In this document: piece by piece, positions 1 to 6,034 of the stretch
How the letters are laid out: every line of letters begins with the position of its first letter
How positions within the stretch are numbered: the first letter of the stretch is position 1
Source: Elusimicrobiota bacterium
Lineage (GTDB): Bacteria; Elusimicrobiota; Endomicrobiia; Endomicrobiales; Endomicrobiaceae
Direction of reading: 5' to 3'
DNA: 9,412 nucleotides
Assembly (NCBI GenBank): GCA_031256695.1
Contig: JAIRQB010000119.1
Coordinates: 1-9,412, forward strand
The notes under the pieces: generated by a model
Database searches by the model: none
Seen by the model: the letters and a program-made list of their open reading frames with translations, nothing else
What the model was told of the DNA's origin: nothing
Program-made: the position numbers and the translations under genes

Positions 1-442
1 GACTATGGGAGAGTTGAAAAACGTCATAGCGCGTCTTGCCGGCATTGCCATAGAAAAAAAGCGGATTAACATCTCGGTGATTTCTTTCGGATACAAATAC
101 GGATTGCCTCTTGATGCCGATATAGTCTATGACGTCAGATTTTTGGCAAATCCAAATTATATTGACTCTTTAAAATCAAAGACGGGCAAAGATGCGGCGG
201 TAAAAAACTATATTCTTGCAAACTCGGATTTTGAAAACTTCTTTTCTCTTTTTTCAAAATTGATTGAATACACTTTGCCTAAATTCATATCGGAAGGGAA
301 AAGTTATTTGACAATAGCGATAGGCTGCACAGGCGGGCGGCACCGCTCAGTTTTTGCCGCAGAAAGACTCGCCGATTTTCTTATGAAAGGCAAATTCAAG
401 ATAAATATAAATCACAGGGATATTTTGCGTTCAAAACAATGA
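1..442 (+). CDS. rapZ: RapZ C-terminal part (5' end outside window)
   Basis: This is the C-terminal half of a RapZ/YvcJ-family protein. In enterobacteria RapZ binds the small RNA GlmZ and hands it to RNase E, tuning glucosamine-6-phosphate synthase; in other phyla its role is less clear. The reading frame is already open at base 1. The ATG at 5 aligns with an internal part of the family, just before the link between the two domains, so it is not taken as the start. Counting from that Met, two family blocks are visible: GYKYGLPLDADIVYDVRFL at about 29-47 and IGCTGGRHRSV at about 106-116. The N-terminal nucleotide-binding domain with its Walker A motif lies outside the window, and the visible 145 residues are about half of the usual 280-290. 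The stop overlaps the yvcK start by 4 bases (ATGA). Identity is certain; whether the missing half is intact cannot be seen. Confidence 0.95.
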   Translation, partial: TMGELKNVIARLAGIAIEKKRINISVISFGYKYGLPLDADIVYDVRFLANPNYIDSLKSKTGKDAAVKNYILANSDFENFFSLFSKLIEYTLPKFISEGKSYLTIAIGCTGGRHRSVFAAERLADFLMKGKFKININHRDILRSKQ

Positions 443-1389
443 AAAAATTAAAGATAGCGGCATTAGGCGGAGGGACGGGGCTTTCAACTCTTTTAAGAGG
501 ATTAAAAGAATACGATATAGATTTAACCGCTATAGTAAATGTCGCTGACGACGGCGGAAGTTCCGGGCGGATAAGGAATGAACTCGGCGTTTTGCCGCCG
601 GGAGACATAAGAAATTGCTTGACTGCTCTTTCAGAAGAAGAAAGTCTAATGTCAAAACTTTTTCAATATAGATTCCCGCTAAAAGGCTCTCTGTCGGGGC
701 ATTCTTTTGGAAATTTATTTTTAACGGCTATGTCTGCTATATCGGGCGGTTTTGACAATGCTATAGCAAATTGCGCTCAGGTTTTGGCTATAAGAGGAAG
801 GGTTTTGCCCGTAACTCTTTCTAATGTCGTAATTGAGGCTGAACTTGAAAACGGCGCTCACATAGTAGGCGAGAGCAGAATTTCAAAATCAAAATCTAAA
901 ATAGACAAAATAATTCTCTTTCCCTCATATCCCGATGCCGCTCCAGACGTTTTGAAAACAATCAAAGAATCTGACATTTTAATTTTTGGACCCGGCTCTC
1001 TCTACACATCAGTGATAGTCAATTTTTTAGTTGACGGAGTTATAGAGGCAATAAAGGCTTCAAATGCCTATAAAATATATGTCTGCAATATTATGACTCA
1101 GCCCGGCGAGACGGACGGGTTTAAACTCTCTGACCACGCGGATGCAATAGAGAAGCATTCTTACCGAGGCATTATGGACTGCATAGCGGCAAACAGCGCC
1201 GAAATACCTGCGAAACTGCTTCAAAAGTATAAAAAACACGGCGCAATTCCCGTAATTGCCGATAAAGCGCCGCAATATAAAATAGTCAAGCGGAAACTTT
1301 TTTCTGACGATTTATATGTCCGCCACGACAGCGCAAAACTCGCCAAAACCATAATGGAAATTGCCAAAAAAGAGGCAAGATATGATTGA
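439..1389 (+). CDS. yvcK: YvcK family UDP-sugar-binding gluconeogenesis factor
   Basis: This encodes a full-length (316 aa) member of the YvcK/CofD-like family. In Bacillus, YvcK is a cytoplasmic protein needed for growth on gluconeogenic carbon sources and for normal cell shape; family members bind UDP-GlcNAc or UDP-glucose. Visible blocks: a glycine-rich GGGTGLSTLLRGLK near the N-terminus (10-23), DDGGSSGRIR (37-46), PPGDIRNCLTALS (53-65), GHSFGNLFLTA (87-97), GPGSLYTSV (184-192) and NIMTQPGETDGF (217-228). The MTQPGET block and the lack of F420-pathway neighbours argue for YvcK rather than the F420 enzyme CofD. The start overlaps the rapZ stop as ATGA, with no strong Shine-Dalgarno sequence nearby, which suggests coupled translation. 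In Firmicutes it usually sits between rapZ and whiA; here rapZ is present and whiA is replaced by PTS genes. Confidence 0.95.
   Translation: MKKLKIAALGGGTGLSTLLRGLKEYDIDLTAIVNVADDGGSSGRIRNELGVLPPGDIRNCLTALSEEESLMSKLFQYRFPLKGSLSGHSFGNLFLTAMSAISGGFDNAIANCAQVLAIRGRVLPVTLSNVVIEAELENGAHIVGESRISKSKSKIDKIILFPSYPDAAPDVLKTIKESDILIFGPGSLYTSVIVNFLVDGVIEAIKASNAYKIYVCNIMTQPGETDGFKLSDHADAIEKHSYRGIMDCIAANSAEIPAKLLQKYKKHGAIPVIADKAPQYKIVKRKLFSDDLYVRHDSAKLAKTIMEIAKKEARYD
1371..1375 (+). promoter_or_regulatory. Shine-Dalgarno site for EIIA
   Basis: AGAGG lies 6 bases before the ATG at 1382, inside the end of yvcK. It decides the start of EIIA: the TTG at 1361 in the same frame would add seven residues before the beta-strand that opens this family and has no such site. 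Confidence 0.7.
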
Positions 1390-1783
1390 TATTATCGTAA
1401 TAGCGCATGGAAATCTCGCTGAAGAATTTCTCAAATCCGTTGAAAAAACTGCGGGACGGCAAGAAAGTCTTTACGCTTTAAATATGTCGCCAGACGACAG
1501 TTTGGAAAGTTTAAAAAAGAAAATTGAAATTTTTTTAAGAGATAAAAACGGAGAGGACGGCTGTTTGATTTTTGTAGATATGATAGGAGGAACTCCGTTT
1601 AACGCTTGCGGCTCTTTTGCAGATGTTTCAGGCATAGAAGTTATAGCGGGAGTCAATTTGCCGATGCTGCTGTCGGCGGTTTTTCACAGAGAAAAAATGA
1701 ATCTCTGTCAACTTGCAGACAAGGTTTGCTTTGACGGAAAAAAGACTATAAACACTTTAAAAAATCTTTTAAAAAATAAATAG
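1382..1783 (+). CDS. PTS mannose-family EIIA component
   Basis: This soluble cytoplasmic protein (133 aa) takes phosphate from HPr and passes it to EIIB. The N-terminus MIDIIVIAHGNLAEEFL has the phospho-acceptor His at residue 9 (His10 in E. coli ManX). The block VDMIGGTPFNAC (65-76) includes Asp67, the conserved acidic partner of the active-site His, and GVNLPMLLSAV (90-100) is the other family block. The length matches a free-standing EIIA domain, unlike E. coli ManX, where EIIA and EIIB are fused. The start overlaps the yvcK stop by 8 bases and EIIB follows after 10 bases. In deltaproteobacteria, EIIA proteins of this type often sit next to hprK and rapZ with a regulatory rather than transport role. 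Here EIIB, EIIC and EIID are also present, so a transport role is plausible. The sugar cannot be deduced. Confidence 0.93.
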   Translation: MIDIIVIAHGNLAEEFLKSVEKTAGRQESLYALNMSPDDSLESLKKKIEIFLRDKNGEDGCLIFVDMIGGTPFNACGSFADVSGIEVIAGVNLPMLLSAVFHREKMNLCQLADKVCFDGKKTINTLKNLLKNK

Positions 1784-1787
1784 GCGG
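1782..1787 (+). promoter_or_regulatory. Shine-Dalgarno-like site for EIIB
   Basis: AGGCGG, one mismatch from AGGAGG, starts within the EIIA stop codon and lies 6 bases before the ATG at 1794. A similar GGGCGG at 2273-2278 precedes the GH57 start at 2284 by 5 bases. Confidence 0.55.
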
Positions 1788-1793
1788 CTCTTT

Positions 1794-2297
1794 ATGATAA
1801 TTTTGGCAAGAGTTGACGACAGGCTTATACACGGGCAGATAGTCCAAGGATGGCTCAAAAGCATATCAATAGACGCTATACTCGTTATATCGGACGAAGC
1901 GGCAAAAGACCCGTCTTGGCAACTCCTTATGGGCATAGCGGTTCCTCCAAATATTGAATTTAAAGTAGACAGCGCAGAACACGCTTCGCTTTCTATTTTG
2001 AACGGCGAATATGATGAAAAAAAACTTTTATTGCTGGCTGATTCGCCTTCCGTTTTTTTATATTTGCTGAAAAAAGGAGTTGTTTTAGATTCTTTAAATG
2101 TCGGCGGCATGCATTATGCCGCAGGCAAGAAAAAAATTCTCTTTAATATTTATGCCGATGAGCAAGACATTAGCGATTTAACCGGCATTGCTGATATGGG
2201 CGTTAAAATTGACAATAGGCTTTTGCCTAACGATGAAAAAATAGATGCGGCATTCTTTATAAAAAAATATGCGGGCGGTTCAAATGAGAAAAATTAA
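1794..2297 (+). CDS. PTS mannose/sorbose-family EIIB component
   Basis: This soluble phosphotransfer protein (167 aa) receives phosphate from EIIA and phosphorylates the sugar during import through EIIC/EIID. The N-terminus ARVDDRLIHGQIVQGW is the hallmark of the family, with His13 as phosphorylation site in the RLIHGQ loop. Further blocks are VISDEAAKDPSWQLLMG (31-47), a VPP turn at about 50-52 and LNVGGMHYAAGKKKI (101-115). The length is normal for a free EIIB. It is preceded by an AGGCGG site, and its last 14 bases overlap the GH57 gene that follows, so EIIB and GH57 are probably translated together. Family assignment is secure. Mannose, fructose, sorbose, glucosamine and GlcNAc systems share these motifs, so substrate is open. 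Confidence 0.95.
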   Translation: MIILARVDDRLIHGQIVQGWLKSISIDAILVISDEAAKDPSWQLLMGIAVPPNIEFKVDSAEHASLSILNGEYDEKKLLLLADSPSVFLYLLKKGVVLDSLNVGGMHYAAGKKKILFNIYADEQDISDLTGIADMGVKIDNRLLPNDEKIDAAFFIKKYAGGSNEKN

Positions 2298-4344
2298 ATT
2301 TGTTTTCTGTATTCACAATCATCAGCCTATTGGGAATTTTGATTTTGTTTACGATAGGGCTTATAACGAGGCTTATAATCCTTTTATGCAAGTAATGCTC
2401 TCTCACCCGCAAATAAAGTGGTGTCTGCATTCAAGCGGTATGCTTTGGGAATATTTCACAAAAGAACGCCCGGAATATGTCAAATCAATAAAATATCTTA
2501 TAAATATCGGCTCTTTGGAGATTTTGTCAGGCGGATATTGCGAGCCTATACTCCCTTCAATACCAGACTGCGATAAAATAGGGCAGATAAAAAAAATGAA
2601 TTCATATTTAATGAATAAATTTAATTTTTCTGAAATAAACGGAATGTGGCTTGCAGAACGCGTCTGGGAGCCGGCTTTAGCGATGCCTATATCCAAGTGC
2701 GGAATAAAATATGCAGTTTTGGACGATATGGGTTTTTCATTGAGCGGAATGGATATTGAAAGCCTTGACGGGTATTATGTTACGGAAGAACAAGGCTATG
2801 CTCTAAACATTTTTCCAATAAGCCAAAAGTTAAGATATTTAATTCCTTATTGCAGTCCGCAAGAGTGCATTGACTATTTTAGACGGGAGAGCGCCAAAGA
2901 GAATGGAGTCTCCGTTGCAGTTTTTGCAGACGATGGAGAAAAATTCGGATTATGGGCGGGCAGCAATAAACTCGTCTATAAAGAGCGCTGGCTTGATTCT
3001 TTTTTAACTCTTTTGGAGCAAAATCAAGATATTGTTGAAACGGCAACTTTCTCAGAGATTTTAAAATCTCAGCCGCCCTCAGGCAAAGTATATCTGCCGT
3101 GTTCGTCTTATTTTGAGATGACTAAATGGGTTTTGCCGAGCGCTATGAGGGAAAAATTTGAAACCGTTGCAGAAAAACATCAAAGGGAATACGGCAATTT
3201 GCAATTTATCCACGGCGGTTTTTGGCGCGGTTTTTTAAGCAAATATGAAGAAGCCGGCGCTATGCATAAAAAAATGCTCCATATCAGCCGCAAAATAAGC
3301 GCGCTCATAGATAATCAAAAGCCCTTTGCAGAAGAAGCGCTTGAATATTTATATGCGGGTCAATGCAATTGCGCTTATTGGCACGGCTCTTTCGGCGGGC
3401 TGTATTTTCCGCATCTGAGAAATGCAATTTACAGCAAATTGATAAAAGCCGAAGGAATTTACAATGAAACGCATATTTCAACGGGACAGTGGATTGAAAA
3501 GGACATAGATTGCGATAACGTAAAAGAATTTTTATACGAACATAATATCCAAAATATATACGTGATGCGCCGCGGCGGTTCTATATATGAGTGGGATATT
3601 TTTAGAGTGTCCCGCAATTTAACGGATACTCTTACGAGAAGATATGAGTCTTATCACGATATTCTCAAAAATAATCTTAACAATTTGATTTCTCTAGACC
3701 AGATAGAAAACGATGATATTTTAGACCCCTGCAAAATAAAAGTTAGGCGATACGGTTTAGAGAAATATCTAGTCTATGATAAATATCAAAGGACTTCTCT
3801 GCTTGACCATTTTTTTGACCCGCAAATAAAACAAGAGGATTTTGCTTTTGTAAATTATGAGGAAAAAGGCGATTTTATTTGGGGATATTATGACGGAGCA
3901 ATCAAAGGAAATAAAATTGTTTTAAGCAGAAAAGGAAAAGTTTGCGGCGAGGATTTTTTAGTTTCTAAAACGATTACTCCAAAAAACGGAGGCTATTCTG
4001 CAGAATACTCTGTAAAAAATATGTCGGATAAAAAAATTGAAATCTGTTTCGGCAGCGAGCAGGTTTTCTCTTTCGCTTCTTTAGACGGCGGCGACAGCGC
4101 TGATTTAGAAAATGCATTTTCTTGGGCGCGCTATGATAAATATTCGGCTATAGGAGCAGAAGTAAAATCATCTAAACCTTGTCGCATTATCGCTTGCCCG
4201 ATAGAAACCGTAGTGTATTCGGAAGGAGTCTTTGAAAAAATTTATCAGGGGACTTCCGTTGTATTTTTATTTTCAATTTCTTTAGAGCCTAATGAAACGC
4301 TGGAATTCTCATTAGACACGGCGCTTCAATATAAAAAAATATGA
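2284..4344 (+). CDS. GH57 4-alpha-glucanotransferase / alpha-amylase-type enzyme
   Basis: This glycoside hydrolase family 57 enzyme (686 aa) should act on alpha-1,4-glucans such as maltodextrin or glycogen, most likely as a 4-alpha-glucanotransferase, possibly as an amylase. All five GH57 motifs are visible: HNHQP (11-15), GGYCEPILPS (83-92), WLAERVWEP (122-130) with the nucleophile Glu125, FADDGEKFG (214-222) with the acid/base Asp at 216, and YLPCSSYFEMTKWVLP (270-285). The spacing closely follows the Thermococcus litoralis glucanotransferase (Glu123, Asp214). The block QCNCAYWHGSFGGLYFPHLR (360-379) belongs to the central domain, and a beta-rich C-terminal domain follows to residue 686. 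Length is slightly above that of the archaeal enzyme (about 660). No signal peptide is seen, so it acts in the cytoplasm. The ATG at 2284 is chosen because HQP then falls at residues 13-15 as in relatives; an ATG at 2269 would add five residues. It overlaps EIIB by 14 bases and EIIC by 4. Confidence 0.93.
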   Translation: MRKIKFVFCIHNHQPIGNFDFVYDRAYNEAYNPFMQVMLSHPQIKWCLHSSGMLWEYFTKERPEYVKSIKYLINIGSLEILSGGYCEPILPSIPDCDKIGQIKKMNSYLMNKFNFSEINGMWLAERVWEPALAMPISKCGIKYAVLDDMGFSLSGMDIESLDGYYVTEEQGYALNIFPISQKLRYLIPYCSPQECIDYFRRESAKENGVSVAVFADDGEKFGLWAGSNKLVYKERWLDSFLTLLEQNQDIVETATFSEILKSQPPSGKVYLPCSSYFEMTKWVLPSAMREKFETVAEKHQREYGNLQFIHGGFWRGFLSKYEEAGAMHKKMLHISRKISALIDNQKPFAEEALEYLYAGQCNCAYWHGSFGGLYFPHLRNAIYSKLIKAEGIYNETHISTGQWIEKDIDCDNVKEFLYEHNIQNIYVMRRGGSIYEWDIFRVSRNLTDTLTRRYESYHDILKNNLNNLISLDQIENDDILDPCKIKVRRYGLEKYLVYDKYQRTSLLDHFFDPQIKQEDFAFVNYEEKGDFIWGYYDGAIKGNKIVLSRKGKVCGEDFLVSKTITPKNGGYSAEYSVKNMSDKKIEICFGSEQVFSFASLDGGDSADLENAFSWARYDKYSAIGAEVKSSKPCRIIACPIETVVYSEGVFEKIYQGTSVVFLFSISLEPNETLEFSLDTALQYKKI

Positions 4345-4982
4345 TTACAGACCAAATCATCATCGCCGCCGTTATAGCGGCGCTATGCAGTTGCGACAAT
4401 GTGGCATTTGGGCAATTTATGCTTTCGCGTCCTATATTTTGCGCGCCTTTATTTGGATATTTGTCGGGAGACATCGGAACAGGATTGTGGATGGGAATGA
4501 TTGCCGAAACCATTTGGATAAATACTCTCCCGCTGGGAGCGGCAATTCCATTAGATATTTCAGCGCTCGGCATCTTGCCCGTATTTTGGAGCGCAAAATA
4601 TTTTGCGGCAATTCCGCATTCCGCTGTTTTTGGTCTTCTTTTAGCGCTTCCTTTCGCTTATCTTGCCAAAGAGATTGATATTTTAGGACGCATAGTAAAT
4701 ACAAAACTGATGCTGCGCCTTGAAAGAGAATTATTTGAGTTTGGAAAAGCAGAAATTGGAAAAACTATTTTTATGGGGCTGTCTTTGTTTTTTGTCAAAT
4801 TTTTTATTTTCTACGTCTTTGCTTTTTATTTCGGAGGCTGGATATTTCAAAAATTATATCTCTGCCTTCCGCCTTTTATTATTTTTACTCTCTCTAAACT
4901 TTGGTATCTTTTGCCGGCTCTGGGTTTCGGCTCAGCCGCTTATATTTTCGCAGGGCTAAAACTCCCTTTTTTTAGGAAATAA
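4341..4982 (+). CDS. PTS mannose-family EIIC membrane component, short
   Basis: This membrane subunit (213 aa) would form the sugar path together with EIID. The first half matches the family: a first hydrophobic segment (5-16), then FGQFMLSRPIFCAPLFGYLSGDIGTGLWMGMIAETIW (23-59), in which the RP, G-GD-TG and E positions are those of E. coli ManY, followed by PLGAAIPLD (64-72). Further hydrophobic stretches lie at about 87-108, 142-168, 172-192 and 193-207. The protein is shorter than the usual 250-270 aa. By eye it stops after the segment matching MPFF in ManY, so the C-terminal membrane region seems to be missing. EIID starts 2 bases after the stop codon with a normal N-terminus, so no leftover EIIC sequence is present. 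The start overlaps the GH57 stop as ATGA. A divergent but working EIIC is the first choice; a defective one is possible. Confidence 0.88.
   Translation: MITDQIIIAAVIAALCSCDNVAFGQFMLSRPIFCAPLFGYLSGDIGTGLWMGMIAETIWINTLPLGAAIPLDISALGILPVFWSAKYFAAIPHSAVFGLLLALPFAYLAKEIDILGRIVNTKLMLRLERELFEFGKAEIGKTIFMGLSLFFVKFFIFYVFAFYFGGWIFQKLYLCLPPFIIFTLSKLWYLLPALGFGSAAYIFAGLKLPFFRK
4974..4977 (+). promoter_or_regulatory. Shine-Dalgarno site for EIID
   Basis: AGGA, extended to AGGAAA, ends about 4-6 bases before the ATG at 4984 and lies inside the last codons of EIIC. It supports this EIID start and separate translation of EIIC and EIID rather than a fusion. Confidence 0.55.
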
Positions 4983-4983
4983 A

Positions 4984-5763
4984 ATGAAAACACTATTTGC
5001 AGAAATGTTTATCAGGTCGTTTTTTCTTCAAAGCGTTTGGAATTTTGAAAGAATGCAAAATGTCGGTTTTTTGTTCGCTATAAAACCGATGTTAGACAAA
5101 ATTTATAACGATGAAAATGAAAGAAATGCCGCATATTTGAGGCATTTAGATTTTTTCAACACTCATCCCTATATGGCTAATATAATAATTCCCGCTTGCG
5201 TCAATGTTGAAGAGTCAAATTCAGACCTGCAAAAAAAGATTAAAGACTTGAAATTTCTAAAAACAGCCGCGGCAAGTTCTTTTGCCGCAATCGGCGATTC
5301 TTTTTTTTGGGGGACTTTGAGGACTTGCGCCGCTTTTGTAAGCATAGCGGTTATTATTTTTACGGCTTTTATGGGAGAGCAAAATCATCCGCTCAATTTT
5401 ATTGTTCCGATTGTTTTTTTATTTGTCTACAACTCATTTCATCTGTCTATGCGTTTTTGGTTTTTAATAGCCGCTTTTTCTCTTAAAGACCAAAACATCG
5501 CTCTCATAAATAAACTTCAATTAAAATCTATTTTACACCTTGTAAAACTTTTCGCCTTGCTTTTTATAACAGCCTCCGCTCTTTTCTACATCGTTTATTT
5601 TCATATTTTAGAAGAGGCTTCTCTTTTCGGCTCTCAGTTTTTAGACACTTTTTGTCTCATCGCTTTATTTGCCCTTTCTGTTCTATTCGGACGGGTCAAA
5701 CCTACAATTAAATTATGCGGCTTGTTTTTTATAACGGCGCTGCTCTCATTTACGAGGTTTTAA
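4984..5763 (+). CDS. PTS mannose-family EIID membrane component
   Basis: This is the second membrane subunit (259 aa) of the mannose-type permease, which pairs with EIIC. The N-terminal cytoplasmic part carries the family blocks RSFFLQSVWNFERMQNVGFLFAI (11-33), YLRHLDFFNTHPYMA (51-65), and AAIGDSFFWGTLRT (101-114), which match the ManZ blocks GSWNFERMQ, RRHLEFFNTQPF and GVGDPIFWGT. Hydrophobic segments follow at about 116-130, 138-165, 184-205, 219-235 and 242-256. The protein is somewhat shorter than E. coli ManZ (about 285), mainly in the middle, but its C-terminus ends where ManZ does, so it looks complete, in contrast to the preceding EIIC. It begins 2 bases after the EIIC stop codon, and HPr follows after a single base. 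Assignment is secure; substrate is unknown. Confidence 0.94.
   Translation: MKTLFAEMFIRSFFLQSVWNFERMQNVGFLFAIKPMLDKIYNDENERNAAYLRHLDFFNTHPYMANIIIPACVNVEESNSDLQKKIKDLKFLKTAAASSFAAIGDSFFWGTLRTCAAFVSIAVIIFTAFMGEQNHPLNFIVPIVFLFVYNSFHLSMRFWFLIAAFSLKDQNIALINKLQLKSILHLVKLFALLFITASALFYIVYFHILEEASLFGSQFLDTFCLIALFALSVLFGRVKPTIKLCGLFFITALLSFTRF
5754..5757 (+). promoter_or_regulatory. Shine-Dalgarno site for HPr
   Basis: GAGG lies 7 bases before the ATG at 5765, inside the last codons of EIID. Good spacing suggests HPr can be initiated independently even though only one base separates the two genes. Confidence 0.6.
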
Positions 5764-5764
5764 A

Positions 5765-6034
5765 ATGGAAGAAAGAATCTTAACAATCAAATTAAAAAAA
5801 GGATTGCACTCCCGTCCCGCTTCGGAGATGGTCAGGCATTTGTCAAAATACCAATCCAAAGTGAAAATAATAAAAGACGATTTTGAAATTGATGCAAAAA
5901 GCATTATGGGCATCTTAACTTTAGCGGCGGCATTCGGAACTGTTTTGAAATTTGTAATAGAAGGCGAAGATGAAGTAAAGACAGCCTGCGATTTAGAAGT
6001 TTTTTTTGAAAAAACATTGAGGGAATATGAATAA
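5765..6034 (+). CDS. ptsH: Phosphocarrier protein HPr
   Basis: This small cytoplasmic protein (89 aa) passes phosphate from Enzyme I to EIIA. The active-site loop KGLHSRPASEMV (12-23) places the phospho-acceptor His exactly at residue 15 with Arg17, and KSIMGILTLAA (45-55) places Ser exactly at residue 46. Ser46 with the following Ile-Met-Gly is the site used by HPr kinase/phosphorylase (HprK), so a kinase-regulated HPr is likely. No hprK is inside the window, but in many bacteria it sits directly before rapZ. The serine after His15 (HSRPAS, more commonly HARPAS) is a minor variant. The gene follows EIID after one base and its last 8 bases overlap ptsI, the usual ptsH-ptsI pair. Normal length and intact residues indicate a functional phosphocarrier rather than a purely regulatory Crh-like protein, which lacks His15. 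Confidence 0.97.
   Translation: MEERILTIKLKKGLHSRPASEMVRHLSKYQSKVKIIKDDFEIDAKSIMGILTLAAAFGTVLKFVIEGEDEVKTACDLEVFFEKTLREYE
6019..6023 (+). promoter_or_regulatory. Shine-Dalgarno site for Enzyme I
   Basis: GAGGG lies 3 bases before the ATG at 6027, inside the end of ptsH. The spacing is shorter than usual, but the 8-base overlap with ptsH makes coupled initiation likely. The next in-frame ATG is about 50 codons further and would remove the conserved N-terminal strand. Confidence 0.5.

Noticed and set aside
1030..1060. TTGACG followed by an AT-rich stretch, looking like a weak promoter inside yvcK; a TTGACA at about 308 in rapZ was also considered.
   Set aside because: Neither has a convincing -10 hexamer at the right distance, and such matches are expected by chance in AT-rich coding sequence.
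1361..1381. Upstream TTG start that would lengthen EIIA by seven residues.
   Set aside because: The ATG at 1382 has a well-placed AGAGG and puts the phospho-acceptor His at residue 9, as expected for the family.
2269..2283. Upstream ATG that would lengthen the GH57 protein by five residues.
   Set aside because: It has no ribosome-binding site, and starting at 2284 gives the HQP motif its usual position.
4364..4382. Inverted repeat CGCCGC / GCGGCG with a 7-base loop just after the EIIC start.
   Set aside because: The 6-base stem is explained by neighbouring alanine codons in the first membrane segment, and no U-run follows it. It might lower EIIC translation slightly, but nothing supports a regulatory role.
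4385..4959. Open frames at 4385-4678 and 4720-4959 on the plus strand and 4432-4704 on the minus strand within EIIC.
   Set aside because: Their translations show no family motifs and they lie entirely inside EIIC, whose frame carries clear mannose-family blocks. They also do not continue the apparently missing EIIC C-terminus.
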